Assembly: GCA_963573315.1 (NCBI GenBank)
Contig: OY752142.1
Span: forward strand, 2,170,001 to 2,234,000
DNA: 64,000 nucleotides
Direction: 5' to 3'
Source: Entomortierella parvispora
Lineage: Eukaryota > Mortierellomycota > Mortierellomycetes > Mortierellales > Mortierellaceae
Below, one piece after another: positions 24,201 to 36,152 of the stretch (positions are counted from its first letter, which is position 1; every line of letters starts with the position of its first letter). The position numbers were made by a program, and so were the translations under genes. The notes beneath the pieces are model-generated. The model was not told the DNA's origin and ran no database searches. It was given only the letters and a program-made list of their open reading frames with translations.

Positions 24201-25276
24201 CCCCTTGGTCATGAAGAACATGCGCAAGATCTACCCAACGAACCAAAAGCTGGCGGTCAAGAATGTGACGTTTTCGGTGGAGAAGGATACGATTTTCGGT
24301 TTGCTGGGCCCTAACGGTGCCGGAAAGACCTCGCTGATCCATATCTTGACGGGTCTGTATGAGCCCACTCAGGGCTGGGCCCGCTTGGCAGGCTTCGAGT
24401 TGGATACAGAGATCAAGGATGTTTACAGAAACATTGGAGTCTGCCCTCAGCATGATATTCTGTGGGACGATTTGGTAAGTAGAAAAGGAAGTACCCCCCT
24501 TTCTTTACATCGTCGCACTCTTTTTTCCCGGTTGCGGACGAAATCTAGGCAAGGATGGACTGACTGACCGCGCTCGTTTTACTTTTTTGTCCGAATAGAC
24601 GGTTGGCGAGCATCTTTATTTCTATGCCCGTCTCAAGGGTGTCACGGCAGCAGAGGAAAGAGCCGCGGTCCTGGCTTCGTTGAATGCCGTGTCGTTGGTG
24701 CCTTTTGAGAACCGGTTGACCAAGGGTCTGAGTGGAGGTGAGAAGCGTCGTTTGTCGATTGCGATTGCGTTGGTCGGAAACCCTGGTATTGTCTTTTTGG
24801 ACGAGCCCACCACCGGTTTGGATATCTCTGTCCGTCGATTGATCTGGGATATTATCTCGCACGCGAAGCAAGGTCGTACCATCGTCCTTACCACTCATTC
24901 CATGGAGGAGGCCGAGATCCTTTGTGCCCGCATCGGTATCATGGCCAAGGGTACTCTTCGTTGTATCGGTGGTCAGATCCGTCTCAAGGAACTCTATGGT
25001 CGCGGTTTCAAGATCACGTTTGCGGCCCGACCCGAGAACGTGGATCGCGCCTCGCGTTACATTGGCTCGCTTCTGCCCGCAGATGCCAAGCGTCTTGACG
25101 CCTTTGTGACCTCGGAATCCTGGGAGTTTGAGACTTCTCCTGGTTTGATCCAGCACCTCTTTGAGGATATTGAAGCCCACAAGCACGAACATGGCATTGA
25201 TGACTGGGGACTGAGCCAGACGTCGTTGGAGGAGGTCTTTTTGAGAATCATCCAGGATGATGATGCTGATGCTTAA
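21232..25276 (+). CDS. ABCA-type half-size ABC transporter
   Basis: Membrane ATP-driven transporter. Exons 21232-21289, 21458-21570, 21758-21902, 22098-23024, 23123-23328, 23431-24474, 24599-25276; 1,056 residues. A Ser-rich cytosolic leader is followed by one transmembrane helix (VCCIGLCPILMVLIAGAMGIVI), a large loop of about 350 residues, six or so hydrophobic segments, then one nucleotide-binding domain. The latter has Walker A GPNGAGKTS, Q-loop VCPQHDILWDDL, signature LSGGEKRR, Walker B IVFLDEPTTGLD and switch His in TTHSMEEAE. Phrases such as EDRILVMMRMSGLK and the single TMD-NBD order with a long first loop mark the ABCA subfamily, in half-size form. ABCA proteins usually move lipids; the substrate here is unknown. 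The ATG at 21232 is the first in frame; an internal start at 21464 is possible. Confidence 0.88.
23398..23419. repeat. T22 homopolymer in ABC transporter intron
   Basis: A pyrimidine run directly upstream of the CAG acceptor of exon 6, acting in effect as an extended polypyrimidine tract. Confidence 0.9.
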
Positions 25277-25642
25277 ATCCATCCCCACCTCTCCCCTCTC
25301 CCATCCCACTTCCTCTTACCTTTAGAATTTATTGTTAAACTCTCCCTCACGTTGTTACGCAGCAACCATCTATCCATACAAAATACATCATGACACAAGT
25401 GCAACGACAATTTTTTTTTATTTACATGAATGTTTTTTGCTTTCTCTTGTCTAGTCTGTAAAGACTCTGCAGAGAAAGGCTCCAAAAAAAAAGAAAGAAG
25501 AACGGCATCCGTCAAGAAGAAGGACGGAAAAAAATGAATGAAATTCTGTATTTTCACCTCATTGTTTTCAGGGACGAGTAGGATGGATTAGGGTAAACCA
25601 AGAACAAAAACAACAGACATGGATAATTCATCATGTTGGTCC
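25277..25642. terminator. Convergent 3' region, ABC transporter / OGDH E1
   Basis: 366 nt between two converging stop codons. A/T-rich with several poly(A) runs on both strands, as expected for two 3' UTRs and cleavage sites. No gene is seen. Confidence 0.5.
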
Positions 25643-28600
25643 CTAAAAGACGGGGACACCTCCCACAACATCCGAAGGCTTCTTGGCCTCGCCAGTGAGT
25701 GCCTCGGCCAAGAAAGCATACTCCTCAGCCAAGTGCACCTTCTTATTTCCGGTCGCGACCGAGGCAGAAGGATCTCTGCCTGCATACCGTACCTCCTTCT
25801 TGGCATGATGCGTCGTCTCCCTCAGCGCGGTCTGGATCCTGGGGGCCACATGCGCCCACGCACCCATGTTCAAGGGCTCCTCCTGACACCACACAATCTC
25901 AGAATTGGGGTACTTGTCCGTAAACTCCTTGACACGGTCATAGGGGAACGGGTTCAATTGCTCCACACGCGAGATCGCCACGTTATCAATCTTGTTTTGT
26001 TCACGCGCCTTCACCAAAGCATAGTACACTTGACCCGAGCACAGAATGTGCTTTGTGATCTTGTCATCGCTCACCAACTTTTCAGTCTCCACCTCGGGAA
26101 AGAACCGCTGGAACCGTGTGTTGCCCGACATGTCCTCTAAAGTTGAACGCGCCAATGGGTGACGGAGGAGCAACTTGGAGTTGAATACAATCAAGGGCTT
26201 GCGGTAATCCCTGTGAATCTGACGGCGGAGCGCGTGAAAGTAGTTGGCGGGGGTGGAGCAGTAGACCACCTGCATGTTGCAGTCCTGATGCTGACGCGAG
26301 ATCTTTTCTTCAGAAGGGTAGTGGTTGGGGTCGTCATCACACATCTGAAGATAACGTTCAATACGGGCGCTCGAGTGCTCTGGTCCCTGTCCATCATAAC
26401 CATGGGGCAACAACATGGTCAATCCTGTGCGCTGAAGCCACTTGGTCTCTCCAGAAACAATAAACTGGTCAATGATGCACTGTGCATTGTTGGCAAAGTC
26501 TCCAAACTGGGCCTCCCAGAGAACCAAAGAGTTGGGGTTGACAAGAGAGTAACCGAGCTCGAATCCAAGGGCTCCGAACTCGGATAGCGAAGAGTTGTTG
26601 ACCGAGAAGGCAGCCTGACCGTGCCCCAAGTTCTTCAAGGGAGTGTACAAGCTGTCAGTCTCTTGGTCGTGGAGAACAGCGTGACGGTGAGAGAATGTGC
26701 CACGCTCAACATCCTGTCCAGCAAGACGAATATGTTTGCCCTCCTGGAGAAGAGTTCCGAAAGCAAGACCCTCGGCAGTAGCCCAATCAATGTTGGTTCC
26801 CGTCTCGATGGTCTTGGCACGAGTCTTCATGATACGACCCAAGTTGGGATGGATCTTGAAGCCTGGAGGACTAGAGCTGATAGTGTTGCCAATGTGCTTT
26901 AAGGTTTCGATAGCAGCGCCGGTGGGGAAGGTGGGGAGGATCTCTGAGGCGAGCTCAGCGGGGGACTTGAATCCGTGCCACGAACTGGTCATCCACTCCT
27001 TGCTCTTGGGCTTGTAATCCTTGCTCTTGTCATAGTTCTCCTCCAAAATGTTCCAAACACGCTTCTTCATCTCATCAATCTCCTCAATCTTGAACGAGCC
27101 CTCCTTAACGAGCTGGTCAATGTACTTGTCCATGGCAGGGGTCTGGTTCTGGATGGCCTTGTACATGATGGGTTGAGTAAAGCTGGGCTGATCGGTCTCG
27201 TTGTGTCCATGACGTCTGTAGCAGACAAGGTCGATAACGCAGTCAGTATGGAACTCCTTGCGCCAGTCAGCAGCCAATTGATGGACCCAGTTGACAGCCT
27301 CTACATCATCCGCATTGACGTGGAAGATGGGGGCATTGATAGACTTTGCAATGTCAGTACAGTAGGCAGTGGAGCGAGCGAAACGGGGGTCGGTGGTGAA
27401 TCCAATCTGGTTGTTGACAACAATGTGGATGGTGCCTCCAGTTGAGTACGCAGGCAAATCCATGAACCCAAGAGTCTCATAGACGACACCCTGCCCAGCA
27501 AAAGCAGCATCACCGTGCAACAAAAGAGCAAGGGAACGGGTGCGGTCCTTGTCGTCCATGTAGTGCTGGATGGCGTGGGTCTTTCCGAGAACGACACCAT
27601 CGGCGGCCTCCAAATGCGAAGGGTTGGCAACCAAGGAAAGATGAACCGGCTTGCCCGAAGGCGTAGGACGCTCATAGTTCATGCCCAAGTGGTACTTGAC
27701 ATCTCCAGAGAACCCATCCTGAGCAGAGTTACCACTGAACTCTGAAAAGATGGACTCGTGAGGTTTGCGGACGACGTTTGAGAGGACATTCAAGCGACCT
27801 CGATGGGGCATACCCATGACAATGGACTCGACACCGTGCTCAACAGAACGATCAATCTAAAGAGAGAGCCTTGTTGATGAGAAGGCGGTCTTGATAAAAG
27901 TTGACTGGAAAATAGCGGTTGAAAAGGGTTGCTTACCAGGGCTTTCATGCCAGGAATCAAACTCTCGCCTCCCTCGAGACCAAAGCGCTTCTCGCTAGGG
28001 TACTTTGAAGAAACAAAGCGCTCGAATGAGTCGGACCAGATCATGCGATCCAGGATCATGGTCTTTTCCTCGATGCTGTACTGGTAAGGCTTGGGGACTT
28101 CTACGCGTTGACGAATCCAGTCGCAACGCTCGCGGTCGGGAATGTGGATGTACTCGACACCGATGGAGCCGCCTGAGGTAAGAAAACGAAAAGAAACGAG
28201 GAAATGATCGGTTACATGTCGATAAGTGCATACCTTTTGCACGTGTAGATTATCAATCCTAAAGTTCAGAGAAAGGCTAGGACGGGGGCGTTTCCATCGA
28301 AAGACAGGTTGTTGAACTGGCGTGTTCCCATCCATGAGCAGCAGGCGAGGTCATAGCAAAGATCCATTCGACAGACACATGCGACCCGGGATGACCTCAT
28401 TCTTTTCACTTTTGTCTATCGAGAACATTGCTTCCAGGGCAAGCTGCCCGCTGCAACGATGATGATAAAGACGATAATGGAACGCGGTGACTACACTTAC
28501 AGTAGATCTTCTTTAGGTGGTCGATAATCTCGCGCAGGGTCTGCTGGCTGCCAGTGTCCAAGAAACCAGGAAGGATACCGGGTCCGAGGGAGAAGGTCCG

Positions 28601-29158
28601 ATCGAGATCTTGCTCTGAGAATCCGTAGTGAGTAATGTCCAGCTCGCGAGGGGAGATACCGGCAAGGTCCCCTTCATTGAGTCCAAGGGGATCCAGACGG
28701 GCTACGTGGTGACCACGAACTTGGTAGGCGCGGACAAGCAGCTGGATCTTGAGATGGTCAATGACATCCGAGGAGCCGACTTGAGAACCAGGCACCAGCG
28801 ATGGCACGCCTCCGCTGGGGGGAATGGTGGGGGCAGCCTGAAAGGACTGGGAGGAGGACATGCCCTTGGACTGGTTGCGGAAGTAGATCTGCCACGAGAT
28901 ATGGACCGAAGTTGGGTCCCGGAGCCAGGCAGAGTACATTTCTTCGACATAGCTGGCCGAGTTGCCCTGCAGGAAGGCATCTTTGGCAGCGGGCTGGTCC
29001 CCCCTGGAGGCCGCGCTGGTGGAGGCGTTGCGGATGGCCATGGTGGTGGCGACAGGGAGGGGTATGCGAGCGAAAGAGGATCGCACCAGCAAGGCCGAGG
29101 GACGGGTCAGGACAGGCCTCAAGGCCGTACGGGCCATAGAGGATAGAGCAAGGGGCAT
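25643..29158 (-). CDS. KGD1: 2-oxoglutarate dehydrogenase E1, mitochondrial
   Basis: Thiamine-diphosphate-dependent E1 of the oxoglutarate dehydrogenase complex: it decarboxylates 2-oxoglutarate and succinylates the lipoyl group of E2 in the TCA cycle. Exons (complement): 28501-29158, 27937-28172, 25643-27856; 1,035 residues, normal for the family. The N-terminal ~45 residues are rich in Arg, Ser and Ala without acidic residues, a typical mitochondrial presequence. Then come [20 protein letters not shown], a conserved N-terminal segment, the [11 protein letters not shown] motif, [13 protein letters not shown], the ThDP/Mg-binding region [14 protein letters not shown]...[28 protein letters not shown] and [11 protein letters not shown]. 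The largest exon carries nearly all catalytic sequence. Divergent from SAC1 across 613 bp. Confidence 0.95.
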
Positions 29159-29771
29159 GGTCTGTGTATGAATGTATGAATGTGTTGAGTGAATGAAACG
29201 AAACGCGTGTGAGCAAGGTTGAAGCTGAGGTTGAAAAGAAAAAAAAGAAAAAAAGAGAATACAAGCTGGAATGGAAAGGAGGGAGAGGAGGAATGGCTCA
29301 AAGAGTCATTGAGGAGAATGAAGGAGGAGGGAATGAATGAAGAAGAAGAGGAAGAAGAGGAGCAAGAACAAGAACAAGGACAAGGACGAGTGAAGGACAC
29401 GACAGCGCGATAGGACAGACACGGACACTCGCTCACACGGTGCAACCCTCAATTCACAGAGAGATACATGCCCTGTTGCATTTGTGCACACGGTACGTGG
29501 ATCCCCTCTCTTAATGCACATGCGACTGGCACGCAGAGAGGCCCGTGGGAGAGAATCCGAGAACGCAGGGTCTGTCTCACTCTCGCCCACTCTCGCTCAA
29601 TGCACGGGTCACGTGCACCATCCCTGCCTCCTGCCCTGGCTCCGGCCTCCATTGCTGCTCTGTCCGCACATTCACATTCACGCATTCACCGCCACCCAGC
29701 AATCTCCTTCTCCCTTCCTTCCTTCTCCCTTCCTTCCTTCTCCTCTCCTGTCTTCTGTCTGCCATCTGCTC
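29159..29771. promoter_or_regulatory. Divergent promoter region, OGDH E1 / SAC1
   Basis: 613 nt between head-to-head starts. The half next to OGDH is purine-rich on the plus strand (thus CT-rich upstream of that gene), and the half next to SAC1 is CT-rich on the plus strand, so each gene has a pyrimidine-rich leader on its own strand. Confidence 0.55.
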
Positions 29772-32630
29772 ATGCCAATGCCCATCCACAACTCGCTCAG
29801 ACTGTAATCCAATCGGAACCTTGTCTCCTCTTCCTCCTCCTCTCATGCCAATACTCCGAGCACGCGTTTCTCATCTCGCCTCTTTTTTTGCTTTCACTAT
29901 CCCCTCCATATAGCTACACGAGCCATGACGCCTTTACGCTTGAGCCAGTCTACAACGACCCCTCGGTCGTCACTGAAAACATTGTTATCCAACGCTCCAC
30001 AGGCGAGATTCGCTTGAACGGTAACCTGTTCCGACCAAACCTGATCCACCACCCTGGATCGACCACACCTCTGCTTCTTTCACGGAGCAAAAGCTGACCT
30101 TTCCTCGGGCCCATCTATCCAATATTAGCTCCTGCAGGACGTATCTCTGCCGACGAAGAGGTCATGATGATCTATGGCATCGTGGGCTTTATTCGTCTTT
30201 TGGCCGGTATGACTTCGTCTTTATCTTGATTTGTGTTTAATTTGTTTGGGTGCCTGGATCTCGTGTGCTTGAGCCCCCTTTGTCGCTGACTGGAATGTTT
30301 CCTCTTAGGCGAATACATGGTCGTGATCACGGACAGGACAAAGATCGGTCGAATCGGAGAACACGACATCTTCAGGCTCAAGGACTACAAGGTCCTTCCC
30401 CTATCTAGGAATAACCTGGCCCTGTCGGAAGCTCAAGTATGTCTTGCCGCTCATTCTTTTTTTTTTTTTTTTTTTTTTTTTTTTGACAACCATCACTTTG
30501 AAGGTGTGAGCACTGACCGACCTCTCTCCATATTCCGAAACAACTTTCTAGACCAACGACGAGGCGACGTTCATCACACTTCTACATTCGCACTTGCAAT
30601 CCGGAGAATTCCACTTTTCATACACCTACGAAATGACCCATACACTTCAACGACAGTCCGCCTTGAGAACGGGCACGGAGCCAATGTGGAGACGAGTAAG
30701 TGGATCACATCTGGTGTTAAAACAAAAGAGCCTACCATGACCACTACTGTTGCTATGCTCGACACTAACGCGGCACGTTTATTAGGCCGACGAACGATTT
30801 TTCTGGAATATGCGACTTCAGTCAAAGTTCATTGACCATACCAACAACTTTAGAGACCAGGATGTAAGGAATCAAGATCAACATCATGCGATGTAGGACC
30901 CTAAACGTACCATGTACTAAAGCGGATCTCGTCTTATCCTGTTACAGCTGAGCAATTTCATTTTGCCGATTGTCAATGGATTTGCGGAAATTAAAACGAC
31001 AGAGATCAACAAAAAGGCCTTTATTTTTGCTCTGTTCTCACGCCGCTCTCGACATCGTGCAGGAACACGTTACTTTTCGCGTGGAATAGATGCTCAAGGG
31101 AACGTATCCAACTTTAACGAGACGGAACAAATTGTCGTGTCAGATCAAGCCCATCAGACACATATACCCACTGTCTCTGGAAACTTCACCATACTATCGC
31201 ATGTTCAAACACGTGGATCCATACCCATCTTTTGGGCCCAGATCAACAACATCAAGTATACCCCAAAGCTGCAAATCTTTGATGATCCACAGACGGTGAG
31301 TGATCGCCTCAAGAAATTCTGACTTGACTGATGTTGTCAGTGAACTAACAAGATAGTCCTATCCCGCAATTTCAGGAGACTGCATTCCGGAGACATTTTG
31401 AGACGCAGAAACGCTACTATGGACCCCAACTTGTCATCAATCTTATCAACAAAAAAGGATATGAAGGACCTATGGGGGCTGCATTCTCCAAGCAGATCGC
31501 GATTTTGAGTGATCCTCTCATCAAATACTATCACTTTGATTTCCATCAAGAGTGCAGTAAAATGAGGTGGCAGCGGGTTTCTCTTTTGTTGGACTATTTT
31601 CGTCAGGATCTAGTGTCACAAGGGTAAGACGCGACCTTTCCCTCTCCATACGGCCCAATACAAGGCTATGGACTCGATTGCTGAAACTTTTCCTGTTATT
31701 TCGATGTCTAGCTATTTCAAGACTGAGATCGCAAAAGACGGTCGCCAGAGCACGTATCTGATGCAGACATCTGTTGTGCGCACAAACTGCATGGACTGCC
31801 TTGATCGGACAAATGTTGTCCAGTCTGAAATTTCAAGATGGGTTCTGAATCGACAATTGCAGGATCTTCAAATATTGGCACCAAGCGAACAGTTTGAATC
31901 TTCAGAGCAATTCGAGTCTCTCTTTCGGAATGTCTGGGCTGACAATGCAGACGTTGTCAGCTGTGCTTATTCGGGTACAGGAGCGCTCAAAACAGATTTT
32001 ACAAGGTGTGTATTTTGCTACCTACTTGAAATCAAGATCTCTTTTTCATTCTCTCAGTTGTATTAACCCAAACAAACCGTTTTACAGGACTGGAAAGCGG
32101 ACAAAGGCGGGCGCTTTGCAGGATCTACAAAACTCGATTGTTAGATATGTCAAGAACAACTTCCTAGATGGAGCACGACAGGTCCGTTAAATACCCGTGC
32201 CATCGTTTATCGCGAAAGGATCCTACAAACTTGTTCCGCTCATTCTACCTTTTCTCTGTTTCTATAGGATGCATACGATTTGTTCCTAGTGTACGACATG
32301 CAAGAAGCGTCGCCTCACCCATTTGCTGATACTCGGCCAGTACACCTAAAGCTTCTTCCGCTGCTTTTGTTGGTCGGCTTTGCGATGCTCATGTCTTCCA
32401 TCATTATCCCAGAAACAGTATTCAGCACACACGTCCTGCTATTCATGTCATTTTGGATAGGAGTGATGGTGTATGTGACGCGGTTTATACTGATGAACGG
32501 CATTTACTACGTGAATTGGCCAAGGCTGGTTCCTTTGGGCTACGATTTACCTGTCAGGCAGTTTGTCGACTCCAGAACTGATGGAAAACTCGGTACTGCA
32601 GAAATAGAACTTGGATGGAAGAATGAGTAG
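29772..32630 (+). CDS. SAC1: Phosphoinositide phosphatase SAC1
   Basis: ER/Golgi membrane phosphatase that turns PI4P into phosphatidylinositol. Eleven exons: 29772-29803, 29914-30020, 30129-30206, 30309-30436, 30552-30695, 30786-30863, 30948-31295, 31376-31623, 31712-32005, 32088-32181, 32268-32630; 637 residues, close to other SAC1 proteins. The catalytic CX5R motif is [15 protein letters not shown]. Other family segments: [58 protein letters not shown] and [15 protein letters not shown]. Two C-terminal membrane spans ([15 protein letters not shown] and [14 protein letters not shown]) fit tail anchoring. The first exon, only ten codons plus two bases, was chosen because splicing gives [16 protein letters not shown], which matches the family's opening strand; an ATG two codons on is an alternative. 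AATAAA lies about 55 nt after the stop. Confidence 0.9.
30457..30484. repeat. T28 homopolymer in SAC1 intron 4
   Basis: Twenty-eight T on the sense strand, about 70 nt before the 3' splice site. Confidence 0.9.
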
Positions 32631-33728
32631 ACCTTGCATCGTTCTTCTCCTGCCCGCCCGATGGAACAAATGTCTCCTTGTCAATAAAGGGCGCTGTGCT
32701 TTATCTCTATGCATAGATTTTCCTCTTTCCTGCATTCACTGGATTTGCTGAGCCATTCCTGCCTCCGTTCGGCTCCAGAGGCGAGGGGTTAGAGATGATG
32801 AAAAAAAATGAATGAAAAACTTCGAAAGTATTCAGGAGTTCAAGAGCCCAGCCACATGGTTCCTTGAACTTCTGAACAACTCTTTGCGTAACACTTTTGT
32901 GTAGCGTGGGGACTGAACTCCCATTTCACTCCACCTCTCTCCTTCCTCTCTCTGTTTCGCTTGACCCTACATATCTATATCGTTCCCATCTCTTCTCCAG
33001 GAACTGTCTGGCTCGCGCCGTATCCAGATATCACTCTCAACCGCCTCTCTCCCTCGGGCTTTCTTATGAATCTTCTGGGACTTTGTGTTTGGTCAACTCT
33101 GTTTCTCGTCCTGGCGAATGTTGTCTTTTCAGAAATCGCACCGGGAGCTGCAGTTCGGTCTTTTCACCAGGTGAATAGCGACACTTCTCATGCAGCAAAG
33201 ACTGTATTGATCATGATAAAATAGCAAAGTAAGGTTCGCATTTCTGTACAAGATCGTTACAACAGCAACATCAACTGATCGGCTCCCAGTCATGGAGAGC
33301 CTTCGCCCAAAGTACTCGAATCGACTCAATGAGGAGTTGGGAATTTCAGGATCCGTTTCTGTGGCAGACAGTGAATCTACTATTGTCCACAGAGGAGATC
33401 TGGAGATACGGATGGTCAAGGCATCATCCATAACCAGCACTCACCCAAGTCTAGGACAAACATATCATGGACCCCGGGCGATGACAGGAAAAAAGCCTTC
33501 TGGAGCAAGTCGGGGTCTCAGCCTGAAGGGGCGATCTCTGTTGGCAGCCTTGGCGGCGCCATGGGGTCTGATGTGACAAAAACAGTTATCGGATAAAAAA
33601 ACCCTGAGTAAAATTACTAATAAAAACAAAAAAAACGCCACCATCCTTAAAAAAAACCCTTCTCAGGGGCCTCGGAATCGACTGCTTTGCCTGCATCCAC
33701 CCGCCTGCCCATCTTTGCCTCGACGACC
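32631..33728. other. Intergenic with doubtful coding segments
   Basis: 1,098 nt between SAC1 and lysyl-tRNA synthetase. It begins with the SAC1 polyadenylation region and holds the weak candidate gene listed separately (about 33000-33580). The remainder shows CT-rich and A-rich sequence only. Confidence 0.5.
33000..33577 (+). CDS. Possible small spliced gene with a membrane segment (unresolved)
   Basis: A splice-acceptor-like site (tctccag) at about 33000 opens a frame reading WLAPYPDITLNRLSP, then a clear hydrophobic stretch (MNLLGLCVWSTLFLVLANVVF) and FSEIAPGAAVRSFHQ before a CAG|GTGAAT donor at 33171/33172. An ATG inside it lies at 33066. A second open segment follows an acceptor at about 33289, beginning MESLRPKYSNRLNEELG and ending at 33577. 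The phases do not agree: joining the membrane frame to the second segment shifts frame, while another frame of the first exon (no ATG) would join in phase. The start exon is not seen. Not recognised; it could be a real small membrane protein with a misread junction, or chance. Confidence 0.3.
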
Positions 33729-36152
33729 ATGTCTGCCTCGGCTTCATTGCGTCGCATTACTACCCTTCGGAATTCTCAACTGGTCACCCGGACTGGGCAT
33801 CTCGAGCGGATTGCTGGATCCCAAACCGTCCCCTCCTTCCGTCCCCTCCCGCGCCTTTTGTCTACTGCGAAAACACCTACGGTTATCCCAGCGACGGTTC
33901 CACCAGCGGTCCGACTGGAAGAGCTGAGATGCGCTGGCCTCCAAGCGTACCCTCGCTATGTAGCGCCAAAAGTACCGGTGACTGAGATCAAGGACGTTCT
34001 TGCAGAGTACGAAGGAAAGATTGAAAACGGAACCAAGGATGAATCGAAAAAAATCACCTTGTCAGGTATGTCTTTCGCGGACTTTATCCTATAAGAGCAG
34101 AAAAAGAAGGGGAACTCCCAGCTCCAAGACTGAGAAGGATCCATGGTCCATGGGCACGCTTTCCATTAACCCTGTGTCATCGATTTATTCTAGGGCGAGT
34201 CCATTCAAAACGAGACTCCAGTTCAAAGTTGGTCTGGCTTGATCTGATTCAGGATGATCATGTTGTCCAGGCAGTATTCAATCGCCGGGCGTTTACAGGA
34301 TCCGATGAAGAGTTTGAAAAACTGGCCAAGAATATTCACCGAGGAGATATTGTCCGTATGTTATCTCTCTTGATCAATCGATCGACGACCTCATTTCGAG
34401 TTTATAAGCAAGAATTGACCCTCTTTTTTATTCTCCTTGATTGTCCTGCTTTCCACTTTATAGAACTGACTGGATATGTCGGCAGAACCAAGACTGGTCA
34501 GCTGAGTGTATTTATCACAAATAGCTTTGATCTTCTCGCCCCCTGTCTTCATGCAATTCCTACGCGTTCTGGATTAAGAGATCCCGAAAAAAGATTCAGG
34601 AAAAGACATCTCGACTTCCTGGTGAACCGAGAGAGCATCGAGACCCTGAAGAAGAGACGAGATGTACGTAGGACGAAGAATTCCCCTCTTATCTTCTGTG
34701 GTAGACATACACCCACTAACCGAGATGAATTGCACTTCATTTTTAGGTGATTAAATTCATCCGTCATTTCTTGGACAGTCGAAACTTTTTAGAGGTGGAA
34801 ACTCCTATCCTTTCAACTCAAGCAGGTGGAGCCAATGCAAAGCCATTCGTGACTCATGCAAACGCGTTGGATATGGAGATGCACATGCGCGTCGCACCAG
34901 AGTTGTACCTCAAGGTAAGCGATGGTCATGATGAATCGTTCGATGGACTTCTCGCATACTCAATCCAGTATATGTTGTATTTACCACCTTCCCCCCCCCC
35001 CCCCCCCCCCCCCCCCCTTCATTCCTCTAGCAATTGGTGATCGGAGGTGTTGACCGTGTGTATGAGATGGGAAAGCAATTTAGAAATGAAGGAATCGACG
35101 CGGACCATAATCCAGAGTTCACGACCTGCGAGTTTTACCAAGCCTATACCAATCTGGATGGATTGTTTGAAATCACAGAGGACATGCTTCAGGGTATGCC
35201 AGCAACACTTGTTATCTTTAATTCATAGACTGAAACCAAGGTATGTTGGTAACAGCGAATTAACCGTTCATGTTTATACTGGAATCTTAGAGCTCGCCAA
35301 AAACGTGGTGGGATCAACGACCGTAACGCACAAATTGTCGGAGACCGAGACTGTAGATCTCTCGTTTGCGAAGCCCTTCCGCAAGATTAATATCATGGAG
35401 TGCTTGGAGGAGAAATTGGGATCTCTCCCTGATCTTGAGGGTAAGTTTTTGAAAGAGAATTAACCCAAGTGGAAGAGAGAATGACTCCCTTCCCCTAGGC
35501 CATATTTTGAGGTCGGATTCTAACGAGTTTTGTATCTTCAACATACCAATTAGATAACCCGGTGGACGAGCTGCTGGAGATCTGCAAGAAGAACCGCGTT
35601 TTTGTTTCGACTCCTCACACGGTCCCCCGGATCATGGACAAGTTGATCTCACACTTCATTGAGCCAGAGTGTACACAACCCACTTTTTTGTGGGGTCATC
35701 CCATCATCATGAGTCCTTTGGCCAAAGACATCAAACTGGCATCGGTAAGTTCTGATCTACGCCAACGTCGAGTTGAGCAATGTTTCTACACTTTACTAAA
35801 TTTTGTTTGCTGCATCTCAATTTTTTTATAGGGACGCACGGTAGCCGGTCGCTTTGAGCTATTTGTGGCTGGAAAGGAAATTGTGAACGCGTATGAAGAG
35901 TTGAACGATCCAGTGCAGCAACGGGACCGCTTCACAAAGCAACAAACGGACAAAGAGAATGGAGACGAAGAGGCACAGCCTATGGACCAGGCGTTCTGCA
36001 CAGCTCTTGAGTATGGTCTCCCCCCGACAGCGGGGTGGGGTATGGGGGTTGATCGCGTGTGCCAGATTCTGACTGGCTCTGGACATATTCGTGATGTTCT
36101 CGCATTCCCTACGATGCGAACTATCAAGGCCGCGCCGGAAACACCGCAATAG
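33729..36152 (+). CDS. Lysyl-tRNA synthetase, class II (probably mitochondrial)
   Basis: Charges tRNA-Lys with lysine. Eight exons: 33729-34065, 34194-34355, 34464-34663, 34747-34914, 35031-35193, 35291-35440, 35554-35744, 35832-36152; 563 residues. An N-terminal stretch of about 50 residues rich in Arg, Ser, Thr and Leu looks like a mitochondrial presequence, pointing to the organellar (MSK1-like) enzyme; cytosolic use through a second start is not excluded. An OB-fold anticodon domain follows ([22 protein letters not shown]-like segment), then class II motif 1 ([15 protein letters not shown]), motif 2 ([24 protein letters not shown] region) and motif 3 (GWGMGVDR). [12 protein letters not shown] near the end is the usual LysRS closing signature. 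Intron 4 carries a C27 tract just before its acceptor. Confidence 0.92.
34991..35017. repeat. C27 homopolymer near a 3' splice site
   Basis: Twenty-seven consecutive C in the lysyl-tRNA synthetase intron, followed by ttcattcctctag and the next exon. Length may be uncertain for sequencing reasons. Confidence 0.9.

Noticed and set aside
22595-25309. Several 130-254-codon minus-strand frames opposite the ABC transporter
   Set aside because: Shadow frames of a strongly conserved plus-strand gene; they lack motifs.
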